The notes under the pieces: generated by a model
The model's database searches: none
Told to the model about the DNA's origin: nothing
Seen by the model: the letters and a program-made list of their open reading frames with translations, nothing else
Shown here: piece by piece, positions 1-5,487 of the stretch
How the letters are laid out: every line of letters starts with the position of its first letter
How positions within the stretch are numbered: position 1 is the stretch's first letter
Translations under genes and position numbers: made by a program
Source: Planctomycetota bacterium
GTDB taxonomy: Bacteria; Planctomycetota; SZUA-567
NCBI GenBank assembly: GCA_020860865.1
Contig: JAJBTL010000363.1
Span: 1-6,527 of the forward strand
Length of the DNA: 6,527 bases
Reading direction: 5' to 3'

Positions 1-7
1 GCCACGT

Positions 8-27
8 CCCCCCCCCCCCTTTTTTTT
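8..27. repeat. C12-T8 homopolymer tract
   Basis: Twelve C residues (8-19) are followed directly by eight T residues (20-27); on the minus strand this is A8G12. Runs this long are prone to slippage and can act as phase-variable switches, but no reading frame or promoter is visible beside it within the window. It lies at the window edge, so a sequencing or assembly length error, or a contig-end artefact, is a real alternative. Confidence 0.85.
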
Positions 28-224
28 CCGAAAACTCCATGCCACACCACTCATTTATCCATCGTCGGGTAGCGTATCCGTTGCTGAGAAAAGTGTTTCC
101 ACGATCTGGTGGTGATAGTCAACAATCAGCGTTTTTTTGTAGCGACAATGCGATGCCTACCGAAAGAGCGGCATTACTTCGTCGAAAAAGATCAAGGCGA
201 GAAGCTTTCCCGTCGTAAAATCAG
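28..224. other. Gene-free stretch, no feature recognised
   Basis: I see no convincing coding region, RNA gene or strong terminator here. Start codons exist on both strands, but the open frames that cross this stretch run on into the palindrome at 225-391, lack ribosome-binding sites and have no recognisable family. A weak ATGCC/GGCAT hairpin (around 149-171) and a T7 run near 131-138 were seen and not interpreted. Confidence 0.5.
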
Positions 225-391
225 TAGAACCTGTTTCATAACTCGCTTTGGTTCGATTTTTCGTTTTGGCGGTCGTGGGCGAGTTCGGCTTTTCCGGGGC
301 AATATGGCTGAATATTGTCGAAAAAGACGGGCGAAGCCAACGGCCGTCAAAACGGAAAAGCGGGCCAAATGGAGTTATGAAACAGGTTCTA
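225..391. mobile_element. Long palindromic MITE-like element, copy A
   Basis: This is an imperfect palindrome of 167 bp. The outer arms, 225-244 and 372-391, are exact reverse complements over 20 bases (TAGAACCTGTTTCATAACTC). Pairing continues with scattered mismatches inward, for example TTTG/CAAA, CGTTTTG/CAAAACG and CGGTCGTGGGC, to a central stem CAATAT/ATATTG (300-305 and 312-317) closing a 6-nt loop. Both ends carry TA (225-226 and 390-391), as expected for insertion at a TA dinucleotide by IS630/Tc1-mariner-type transposases. Its termini resemble those of the palindrome at 5336-5487 (16 of 20 bases), so it is probably a member of a dispersed non-autonomous family. No transposase is encoded. 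A structured RNA or a REP/ERIC-like palindrome is the alternative. The palindrome is directly visible; mobility is inferred. Confidence 0.72.
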
Positions 392-397
392 ATGCCA

Positions 398-450
398 TTC
401 ATGCATCGACGCCCACATCGGGCGATATGGGCGTCGGGTAACTTCATGCA
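398..450. repeat. Hairpin between 8-bp direct repeats
   Basis: A strong stem joins GACGCCCA (408-415) to TGGGCGTC (428-435), extended inside by ATC/GAT around a GGGC loop with one C-A mismatch. The 8-mer TTCATGCA occurs directly repeated on both sides (398-405 and 443-450), and GCCATT/AATGGC (394-399 and 457-462) form an outer inverted pair. It starts about 36 bases beyond the stop of the 472-1017 gene, so it may end or stabilise that transcript. On the minus strand no U-run follows the stem, so it is not a classical intrinsic terminator. It may instead be a tiny insertion bounded by a target duplication. Confidence 0.55.
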
Positions 451-471
451 ATTTGTAATGGCCGTTCGGAA

Positions 472-1017
472 CTAGGCGTTTTCCTTCAGCCGGTACACGC
501 CGCGCTCGACCTGTTCGAAGGTGTCCTTGGCCTGGGCGAGAACGACGGAGACGCGCTTCCGCATTTCCTGAACGTCCGTGACCTTGACGCCGGCGTCGCC
601 GAGAAGATCAACCACTTGGCGGGCGCGGAGCGGTTCGTTGGCTTTCTTGAAAACTTCGCGGACAGCGGCGGAGATGTTGACCCGGTTGGCCTTCCGTTTC
701 TTGCCGCCGGCGGTCTTGGCCGCCTTGGCTTTCTTCGGGGTTTTGGCGGCCGCGGCGGTCTTCCCGGCCTTCGCGGTCTTGACAGACTTTGCTGTCTGGG
801 CCTGGCGCGGACGGCCGCGCGTCTTCGCGCCCGCCGCCGGCTCCTCACCGGAAATCTTCTTCAGTTCGGCGTCGAGGCGGGCCAGTTCGGCAGCCACCTT
901 GTCCCGACGTTTCCGGAGCGCGACAGTTTTCTTGTCGCCCTGTTTCTTCAGGCGGATGAGCTCCTGGATGTCCGACTCGGTGAGTTGCATGGCGATCGAT
1001 TTCAATTGACGTTTCAT
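472..1017 (-). CDS. Histone-H1-like AT-hook DNA-binding protein
   Basis: A 181-residue, very basic protein of three parts. Residues about 11-57 form a charged predicted coiled coil rich in K, R, E, L and A. Residues about 60-110 are a low-complexity A/K/T/P tail like the histone H1 C-terminus, with an AT-hook-type core RGRPR at 67-71. Residues about 111-178 are globular and look like a small winged helix: an ISAAVREVFKKA helix, a second helix at RARQVVDLL, a DVQEMRKRVSVVLAQ recognition-like helix and a terminal FEQVERGVYRL hairpin. The likely role is DNA binding, in nucleoid organisation or regulation; the target is unknown. The ATG at 1017 is chosen because AAGGA (1024-1028) lies six bases upstream, whereas the next Met (residue 10) lacks such a site. 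The gene appears monocistronic, separated from RecQ by 389 bp. The composition and AT-hook are seen; the winged-helix fold is inferred by pattern. Confidence 0.85.
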   Translation of the reverse strand: MKRQLKSIAMQLTESDIQELIRLKKQGDKKTVALRKRRDKVAAELARLDAELKKISGEEPAAGAKTRGRPRQAQTAKSVKTAKAGKTAAAAKTPKKAKAAKTAGGKKRKANRVNISAAVREVFKKANEPLRARQVVDLLGDAGVKVTDVQEMRKRVSVVLAQAKDTFEQVERGVYRLKENA

Positions 1018-1406
1018 TGGTGTTCCTTTCTCAAAACGCGGCCCCCGTCCATTTCGTCAAGAATTTTCAAACGCGGCGGAACGGCCTGGACGGCGCGCCG
1101 GTCGCAGAACGGCGACATACCCCCTGCTCCCTGACTGATGTTTCCGGATTTCTATTTTTCCGGCCGGCTGGAACGAATCCGTCCGCGTCCGACCGAAAAA
1201 AGAAGACACAGGAACCGATCCGAAATCAAACTGTTCTTTTCATAATACGGAATCGGTTCCATACCCACCACCATAGATGAAAGCTGAACAGGCTTTTTTT
1301 GCAAAGTAAAAATTCTCAGGAACATGCGGCCTTTTATAAATTTTCATAAATTGACCTGTTCCCCGGAATAAAAAGCGTTTGACCAGGTCGCAAAGAAACT
1401 TCATGC
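1018..1406. other. Intergenic gap between recQ and the H1-like gene
   Basis: No gene is supported in these 389 bp; the short plus-strand frames are unlike any family and lack ribosome-binding sites. The 1018-1040 end holds the ribosome-binding site of the downstream gene (GAGAAAGGAACACCA before ATG, minus strand). A TTGACG on the minus strand (about 1056-1061) could be a -35 box but has no good -10 partner. The 1205-1400 part is AT-rich and contains the hairpin at 1211-1260, a T7 run (1294-1300) and a distant inverted pair GAACAGG/CCTGTTC (1286-1292 and 1355-1361). Confidence 0.6.
1211..1260 (-). terminator. Possible terminator hairpin downstream of recQ
   Basis: GGAACCGAT (1211-1219) pairs with ATCGGTTCC (1252-1260) and is extended by CCG/CGG with one bulged base, giving a stem of about 12 bp around a 25-nt loop. 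Read on the minus strand, a T-rich run (TTCTTTTTT) follows after several bases. It could end the recQ transcript about 150 bases past the stop. The large loop and delayed U-run make it a poor intrinsic terminator. The loop contains CTGTTCTTTTCATAA, faintly like the palindrome-family termini, so it may instead be a decayed repeat. Confidence 0.35.
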
Positions 1407-3239
1407 CTATTCGGAAAATTCGGCGATTATCGCCATGAACGAGGCGCCGTATTTCTTCAATTTATGCTGGCCGACGCCGTGCACGGTGAGAAACTCCTCG
1501 TCCGTCTTTGGCCGCAACCGCGCCATGTCCCGAAGCGACCGGTCGGAGAAAATAACATACGGCGGCACCGATCCCTCCTCCGCCAGCCGCGACCGTTCTT
1601 TCCGGAGACGGGCGAAAAGTTCTTCCGGCACCGGCGCCGTCGACTCGCCGTTCTGACCGGCGTCGGCGGAACGCGTCCGTCCGCCGGTGGCGGAACGACG
1701 GCCGCCGCCGCTTGGCCGGTCGGTCATCTTGAGAATCTCAAACGTGCCGTTCCCGCGCATCACCTCCCAGCCGGCCTCGGTAACGGAAGGCGTCGGGTAT
1801 TTGGCGTCGCGAATCTCGGCGAGGCCCTTCGCCACCGCCGCCTCGATGACCCGCCGCCAATAGGACTTGTCCCTGTCCTTGCCGACGCCAAAGGTCGGCA
1901 GCTTGTCGTGGCCGTTCTGGCGCACCTTGTCCGTCGCGGCGCCGACGATGATGTCTGTCAGGTGCACGGCGCCGAACCGCCCGCCGGTGCGGGCCATGGC
2001 CGACAGCGCTTTCTGGACAGACACCGTCGCGTCCTCCCGTTCGACACTGCCGTGGCAGATGTCGCAGCCGCCGCAGTTGTCGTCCGGGTAGGTTTCGCCG
2101 AAGTATTCAAGGATATGGCGGCGACGGCAGGTGTCGCTCCTGGCGTAGCGGGCCATGCGGTCGAGCTGTTCCTGCGCCACCTGCCTGGCCATCGGGTCGA
2201 GGACGGCGGCGTTGAAGCGGGACAGTTGGGCAATGTCGCCGGCGCCGTGAAGAAGAAGGCAATGCGCCGGTTCGCCGTCCCGGCCGGCCCGGCCGGTCTC
2301 CTGATAATAGCCTTCCAGATTCTTCGGCAAGTCGCCATGAATGACGAACCTGACATTCGGCTTGTCGATGCCCATCCCGAAGGCAATGGTGGCGACGACC
2401 ACCTGGCACTTGTCGTTCCGGAACGTCTCCTGGGCCCGGTGGCGTTCGTCGTCCCCGAGGCCGGCGTGGTACGACACGGCGTCGATGCCGATTTTCCTGA
2501 GCATCGCCGTCGTCGACTCGACGGACTTCCGCGTCGTCCGGTAGATGATGCCGGCGTCGCCCGGCCGCTCCCGGATAAACTCGGCCATCTGTTTCGCCAC
2601 GTCCTCCTTTTGCCTGACCGTGTAGGTGAGGTTCGGCCGGTTGAACGAGGCCCGGGTCAGATGCGGCTCCCGGAGGCCGAGGCGGGAAAGGATATCATCC
2701 GCCACCCGTGGCGTCGCCGTCGCGGTGAAAGCAGCGACCGGAACGTCGGGGAAATGTTTCGTCATCGCGGCGAGGGACAGGTAGTCCGGCCGGAAATCGT
2801 GGCCCCATTCGGAAATGCAGTGAGCTTCGTCCACGGTGAAGGTGGCGATGTCGAGGGTCTTCAAATAGTCAAGAAACCCGGGCGAATTGAACCGTTCCGG
2901 CGAGATATAAAGAAGCTTTATGTCCCCACGGCGGACGCCCGAATAGACGTCCTTCTTTTCCCGTTCGCCAAGGGTGCTGTTAAGGCTGGCCGCGCCGATG
3001 CCGTTCCCGACCGCCGCGTCAACCTGGTCCTTCATCAGGGAAATAAGCGGGCTGACGACGATGGTGACTCCGGCATTGAGGCAGGCTGGAAGCTGGTAGC
3101 AGAGGGATTTTCCGCCGCCCGTCGGCATCACGGCGAAGACATCCCGCCGCGCCATGATGGCATTGACGATTTCTTCCTGGTGCGGCCGGAAGCTGGAAAA
3201 ACCAAACACGTCCATGAGGGTTTTTGAGATTGCTGTCAT
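1407..3239 (-). CDS. recQ: ATP-dependent DNA helicase RecQ
   Basis: A 610-residue 3'-5' superfamily 2 DNA helicase, full length for bacterial RecQ, acting in recombination repair and stalled-fork processing. The helicase motifs are complete: motif 0 FRPHQ (17-21), Walker A PTGGGKS (39-45, Lys44), SPLISLMKDQ (63-72), DEAH (137-140) with the aromatic-rich loop, TAT (173-175), and the motif V/VI block ATIAFGMGIDKP with QETGRAGRDG (313-322). The zinc site is Cys371 plus CGGCDIC (Cys389, Cys392, Cys395). An RQC winged helix follows (about 403-504), then a Gly/Arg/Ser-rich linker (about 507-535) and a C-terminal HRDC domain (about 537-610). The ATG overlaps the stop of the FabZ gene as ATGA, so RecQ is probably translated by coupling from that messenger; no independent ribosome-binding site is obvious. 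Identification is very secure; the link to a lipid operon is unusual. Confidence 0.98.
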   Translation of the reverse strand: MTAISKTLMDVFGFSSFRPHQEEIVNAIMARRDVFAVMPTGGGKSLCYQLPACLNAGVTIVVSPLISLMKDQVDAAVGNGIGAASLNSTLGEREKKDVYSGVRRGDIKLLYISPERFNSPGFLDYLKTLDIATFTVDEAHCISEWGHDFRPDYLSLAAMTKHFPDVPVAAFTATATPRVADDILSRLGLREPHLTRASFNRPNLTYTVRQKEDVAKQMAEFIRERPGDAGIIYRTTRKSVESTTAMLRKIGIDAVSYHAGLGDDERHRAQETFRNDKCQVVVATIAFGMGIDKPNVRFVIHGDLPKNLEGYYQETGRAGRDGEPAHCLLLHGAGDIAQLSRFNAAVLDPMARQVAQEQLDRMARYARSDTCRRRHILEYFGETYPDDNCGGCDICHGSVEREDATVSVQKALSAMARTGGRFGAVHLTDIIVGAATDKVRQNGHDKLPTFGVGKDRDKSYWRRVIEAAVAKGLAEIRDAKYPTPSVTEAGWEVMRGNGTFEILKMTDRPSGGGRRSATGGRTRSADAGQNGESTAPVPEELFARLRKERSRLAEEGSVPPYVIFSDRSLRDMARLRPKTDEEFLTVHGVGQHKLKKYGASFMAIIAEFSE

Positions 3240-3688
3240 ACCGGCGTCGCATCCTGTCGGACGATGGCGACGGCGAAGTCGGCCTGGACCGCCGTTTTGC
3301 CGCCGCTGGCGATGGACCCTTTCATGAAGAATGCATTGCCGAGGCGTTCCGTCAGGTTGACCCGGATATCCAGTTCCGCCCCGGGCTGGACGACATTCCT
3401 GAACTTCACGTCCCGGAGCCGGGTGACGACCGGGGCGCCGCCGGCCGGTTCGTCCCGCATCAGTTCCGCCGCCAGCACCGCCGCCGCCTGGAGCATCACT
3501 TCAACGAGAAGCACCCCCGGCGTTATCGGGTTGCCGGGATAGTGGCCGGAATAAACCTGTTTCCACAACGGATGGTCCGGCCGGAGCGTTGTCACGGCGC
3601 GGATGGAGTCCCCGGTCATTTCGCTCACCGAATCTATAAAGAGGAATGGATCCCGGTGCGGTATCGCCCCGGCGACGTCGTAGTCCAT
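3236..3688 (-). CDS. fabZ: FabZ-type 3-hydroxyacyl-ACP dehydratase
   Basis: A 150-residue hot-dog-fold dehydratase, close to the usual FabZ length. It removes water from (3R)-hydroxyacyl-ACP to give trans-2-enoyl-ACP. Diagnostic blocks are IPHRDPFLFIDSV (9-21), the catalytic GHYPGNPITPGVL (48-60, His49), LVEVMLQ (61-67, Glu63) and KFRNVVQPGAEL (95-106). I start it at the ATG at 3686-3688 because AGGAAGG (3696-3702) sits seven bases upstream. The frame is open further to a TTG at 3775, but the extra 29 residues match nothing and would run through the repeat at 3740-3803. FabG lies 122 bp upstream and RecQ overlaps its stop. An AT-rich TATATAAG stretch (about 3710-3717) may be a promoter for fabZ-recQ, but no -35 box is visible. 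It could serve primary fatty acid synthesis or a specialised polyene/lipid pathway; sequence alone does not decide. Confidence 0.93.
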   Translation of the reverse strand: MDYDVAGAIPHRDPFLFIDSVSEMTGDSIRAVTTLRPDHPLWKQVYSGHYPGNPITPGVLLVEVMLQAAAVLAAELMRDEPAGGAPVVTRLRDVKFRNVVQPGAELDIRVNLTERLGNAFFMKGSIASGGKTAVQADFAVAIVRQDATPV

Positions 3689-3695
3689 ACCAATG

Positions 3696-3702
3696 CCTTC
3701 CT
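3696..3702 (-). promoter_or_regulatory. Ribosome-binding site deciding the fabZ start
   Basis: AGGAAGG on the minus strand lies seven bases before the ATG at 3688. It favours this start over the in-frame upstream TTG (3775), which would give a longer protein with an unrelated N-terminal tail. Confidence 0.75.
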
Positions 3703-3739
3703 GATAAATCTTATATAAATTCCGCGCCGTTCGCGCATT

Positions 3740-3803
3740 TTGAGAGACCGTTCTACAACCCGTCCGAGACGACAAGGCGAAGTTGTAAAGGGTTATTTTA
3801 GAA
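3740..3803. mobile_element. Short degenerate palindromic repeat, copy C
   Basis: A 64-bp sequence in the fabG-fabZ gap resembles the termini of the long palindrome at 5336-5487. Its left arm (3740-3760) matches that element's right terminus, read inverted, at 17 of 21 positions, including CCGTTCTAYAACC. Its right arm, read inverted (3787 downward), contains TACAACTTCG, matching the other terminus (TATAACTTCG) at 9 of 10. The two arms pair with each other only partly, through TACAAC/GTTGTA and weaker outer complementarity. I read it as an internally deleted, decayed family member. It could also be chance similarity in a short AT-rich gap, though both arms matching argues against that. Confidence 0.5.
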
Positions 3804-3810
3804 AATCCGA

Positions 3811-4551
3811 TTACAACCCGCCCGTCACCTCGAGGATGGCGCCATTGATATAGGCCGATTCGCGGCTGGCGAGGAAGAGGATGGCGGACGCCACTTCCGC
3901 CGCCTTGCCAAAGCGTTTCACCGGCACCATGGCCTTGTACCGCGCCGCCTGGTCATCCGGGAGATCGCGAATAAAATCAGTGTCGATAAAGCCGGGCGAC
4001 ACGCAGTTCACCGTCACGTTTCGCCGCGCCGCTTCCCGGGACAGGCTTTTCGTCATTGCCACCATGCCGGCCTTGGAGGCGGCGTAGTTGGCCTGGCCCT
4101 CGAAACCGAGTTGCCCGCTCGGGCTGGTGATATTGACAATCCGGCCGTAGCGGCGGTTACTCATGCCCTGCACAGCGTACTTGGACATCAGAAACGCTCC
4201 CGTCAGGTTGACATCCATGACCCTTCGCCAGTCCTCCTCCGGCATCATGGCGAGGACGGCGTCCCGGCGAATCCCGGCGTTATTGACAAGAATCTGCGGC
4301 CAGACATCGTTGTCCCGGAGGCGATGCCAGAAGGCCTCGACCGCCGCACCGTCGGCCACGTCGAGACGCTCGACCCTGAGCCCGCCGGCCGATTCATGAC
4401 AGGCCCGCATGTCCGCGGCCGCCGCCTCGTCCCCGCCGTAGAGGCAGATAACGTCGGCGCCGGCGGCAAGAAACGCCTCCGCCGTCGCCCGGCCAATGCC
4501 ACGGGTGCCGCCGGTGATGACAACGGTCTGATCGTAGAAGTCGAAGGTCAC
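3811..4551 (-). CDS. fabG: FabG-type 3-oxoacyl-ACP reductase (SDR)
   Basis: A 246-residue classical short-chain dehydrogenase/reductase, the usual FabG length, reducing 3-oxoacyl-ACP to 3-hydroxyacyl-ACP with NADPH. Visible features are the Rossmann glycine motif TGGTRGIG (13-20), Asp64 of the DVAD segment, NNAG (90-93), Asn115, catalytic Ser143, Tyr156 and Lys160 in the YAASK block (156-160), and SPGFIDTDF (185-193). The Ser-Tyr spacing of 13 matches E. coli FabG. Translation starts at GTG (4549-4551): AAGGAG (4559-4564) is seven bases upstream. An extended -10 promoter lies about 80 bases upstream, just past the terminator of the preceding gene, so this gene opens the operon continued by FabZ and RecQ. 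Other SDR substrates (polyketide or butanoyl intermediates) cannot be excluded, but FabZ next door supports acyl-carrier substrates. Confidence 0.92.
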   Translation of the reverse strand: MTFDFYDQTVVITGGTRGIGRATAEAFLAAGADVICLYGGDEAAAADMRACHESAGGLRVERLDVADGAAVEAFWHRLRDNDVWPQILVNNAGIRRDAVLAMMPEEDWRRVMDVNLTGAFLMSKYAVQGMSNRRYGRIVNITSPSGQLGFEGQANYAASKAGMVAMTKSLSREAARRNVTVNCVSPGFIDTDFIRDLPDDQAARYKAMVPVKRFGKAAEVASAILFLASRESAYINGAILEVTGGL

Positions 4552-4558
4552 GCTGCTG

Positions 4559-4564
4559 CTCCTT
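4559..4564 (-). promoter_or_regulatory. Ribosome-binding site for the GTG start of fabG
   Basis: AAGGAG on the minus strand stands seven bases upstream of GTG at 4551. It supports a non-ATG initiation codon at the position where FabG-family alignment expects the N-terminus. Confidence 0.8.
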
Positions 4565-4587
4565 TATTTTCCCGAAAACGCGGTATT

Positions 4588-4606
4588 GAAGCTTTGCCGA
4601 AGCTTT
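4588..4606 (-). promoter_or_regulatory. Paired AAAGCTTC repeats in the fabG leader
   Basis: Read on the plus strand, GAAGCTTT occurs twice (4588-4595 and 4599-4606), 11 bases apart from start to start, about one helical turn. Each contains the palindrome AAGCTT. They lie between the candidate promoter (4633-4641) and the fabG start. This is the spacing expected of a dimeric regulator site, or the pair may form a small leader hairpin. No named regulator matches that I can recognise. Confidence 0.3.
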
Positions 4607-4632
4607 AAAGAAGTCGAAAAATCACCGTAAAA

Positions 4633-4641
4633 AGTATAGCA
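4633..4641 (-). promoter_or_regulatory. Extended -10 promoter for the fabG operon
   Basis: TGCTATACT on the minus strand is an extended -10 element (TGn before TATACT, one mismatch to TATAAT). No good -35 box stands 17 bases upstream (GGGATG there), which extended -10 promoters tolerate. It sits just after the terminator of the upstream gene and would give a leader of about 75 bases before the GTG. Confidence 0.5.
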
Positions 4642-4671
4642 AAAATGCCTGGAAACATCCCGCCCGAAAAC

Positions 4672-4704
4672 AAAAAATGATGCCAGGCCGAAGCATGGCA
4701 TCAT
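4672..4704 (-). terminator. Intrinsic terminator of the DUF2148 gene
   Basis: On the minus strand ATGATGCCA (4704-4696) pairs perfectly with TGGCATCAT (4685-4677). A T-C mismatch and two further GC pairs close a TTCG tetraloop of the stable C(UUCG)G type. The stem is followed directly by five more T residues (4676-4672). It begins 22 bases after the stop at 4727 and separates that gene from the fabG transcription unit. Confidence 0.93.
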
Positions 4705-4726
4705 CCACCAACAGTACGGGAGGATT

Positions 4727-5266
4727 CTATTTTCGGTCGAAAAAGATGTTCTTGCCGCTGACGCTCAACGGGTAGCCGAGGGCGATTGTCACATCCTTGT
4801 CGAACCAGCCGAGTTCAAGAACCGCCATGCCGATGGAGAACATCAACCGGTTGTCGATGTGCTTTTCGCCAAGCTTCGCCGCCGCCACGCCGACGCCGAT
4901 ACCGATGTCGACCGGGCCGAACACGCAGGGAACGTTCGGCGCCTGTTTGGCCTTTTCCTCGCAGGTCGGATAACCGCACCAGCCGCAGTTCAACCCATAC
5001 GGCGGCGCTTTTACGCCGACAACGACAACCGCCTGCGACAACTCGACGCCTTTCGCGTCGCGGCTGAACGAAGGCCGTTGGCCGCCCGACTTCTGGTTCA
5101 GCTCGTCCATTTTTCCGGCCAGGCGTTTGATGTCGTCGCCGGTGGCGAGGACGATGGACAGGTTGTCGAGGCCACGCGTTTTCGGCGAGGTCCGGATGGC
5201 GAGCATCACTTCGCGGGCGATGGCCTGGACCGCCTCCTCACGGATTTCCTCTTCCTTGTAGAGCAT
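4727..5266 (-). CDS. DUF2148 ferredoxin-domain protein
   Basis: A 179-residue protein of the DUF2148 'ferredoxin domain-containing' family, whose biochemical role is not established. The N-terminal half (about 1-85) is mixed alpha/beta, with a helix rich in E, A and I and strands LSIVLAT and AVVVVGVK. The centre holds a probable iron-sulfur ligand set, CGWCGYPTC (Cys94, Cys97, Cys102) plus Cys114 in VPCVFG, resembling the CxxCGxxxC pattern of 4Fe-4S domains. The C-terminal part begins with a Gly-rich helix (GIGVGVAAAKLGEKH, about 122-136) and ends LGYPLSVSGKNIFFDRK. Its full length agrees with family members known to me. AAGGAG (5273-5278) lies six bases before the ATG at 5266. It is expressed separately from fabG (strong terminator downstream) and lies after a palindromic element that separates it from the CrtI-like gene. 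A redox or electron-carrier role is inferred only. Confidence 0.87.
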   Translation of the reverse strand: MLYKEEEIREEAVQAIAREVMLAIRTSPKTRGLDNLSIVLATGDDIKRLAGKMDELNQKSGGQRPSFSRDAKGVELSQAVVVVGVKAPPYGLNCGWCGYPTCEEKAKQAPNVPCVFGPVDIGIGVGVAAAKLGEKHIDNRLMFSIGMAVLELGWFDKDVTIALGYPLSVSGKNIFFDRK

Positions 5267-5335
5267 GGTAATCTCCTTGTGGGTGGGACGTTGTTTTGCT
5301 GCACGGTACGTTATGGTAACTGTTTTAGAACTTTC

Positions 5336-5487
5336 TAGAAGCTGTTCTATAACTTCGGATCGTCATCGTAGACGAGGAAAAATGGCCGGCAGGCTTATTT
5401 TTGCCCGGTATTTTGGGCGGAAAATACGCCGAGAGGCCATTTTGACGAAGTATACGGCGGCGAGACGAGGTTATAGAACGGCTTCTA
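5336..5487. mobile_element. Long palindromic MITE-like element, copy B
   Basis: An imperfect palindrome fills most of the gap between the oxidoreductase and the DUF2148 gene. Terminal arms 5333-5357 and 5466-5490 match as inverted repeats at 22 of 25 positions (core GTTCTATAAC inverted as GTTATAGAAC). Pairing resumes at AAAATGGCC/GGCCATTTT (about 5379-5387 and 5435-5443), TATTTT and GCCC/GGGC (5403-5406 and 5415-5418) around a loop near 5411. TA stands at both ends (5336-5337 and 5486-5487). Size, architecture and termini resemble the element at 225-391 (16 of 20 terminal bases). The right end overlaps the stop codon of the upstream gene. In the RNA it would form a very long hairpin that may block readthrough or be cut by RNase III. 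No transposase is present, so movement would need one supplied elsewhere. Confidence 0.72.

Noticed and set aside
109..447. Overlapping open frames on both strands (109-441 plus, 157-447 minus)
   Set aside because: Both run through palindrome A and give similar peptides only because the DNA is self-complementary. Neither has a ribosome-binding site or a recognisable domain.
616..1134. Plus-strand open frames opposite and beyond the H1-like gene, including 1017-1280
   Set aside because: They are antisense to a clear basic protein or lie in the gap, with no family resemblance and no start signals.
1280..1300. Plus-strand terminator-like hairpin AAAGC/GCTTT followed by T residues
   Set aside because: The stem is only five bp and no plus-strand gene lies upstream, so I do not call it.
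1464..3227. A 587-codon open frame on the plus strand opposite recQ
   Set aside because: It is the antisense shadow of a G+C-rich gene. The minus strand carries every RecQ motif in order, while the plus-strand translation is low-complexity, Arg/Ala/Val/Gly-rich and matches no family.
3689..3775. N-terminal extension of FabZ from a TTG start
   Set aside because: The added 29 residues match no FabZ, lie over the repeat copy C, and a much better ribosome-binding site precedes the ATG at 3688.
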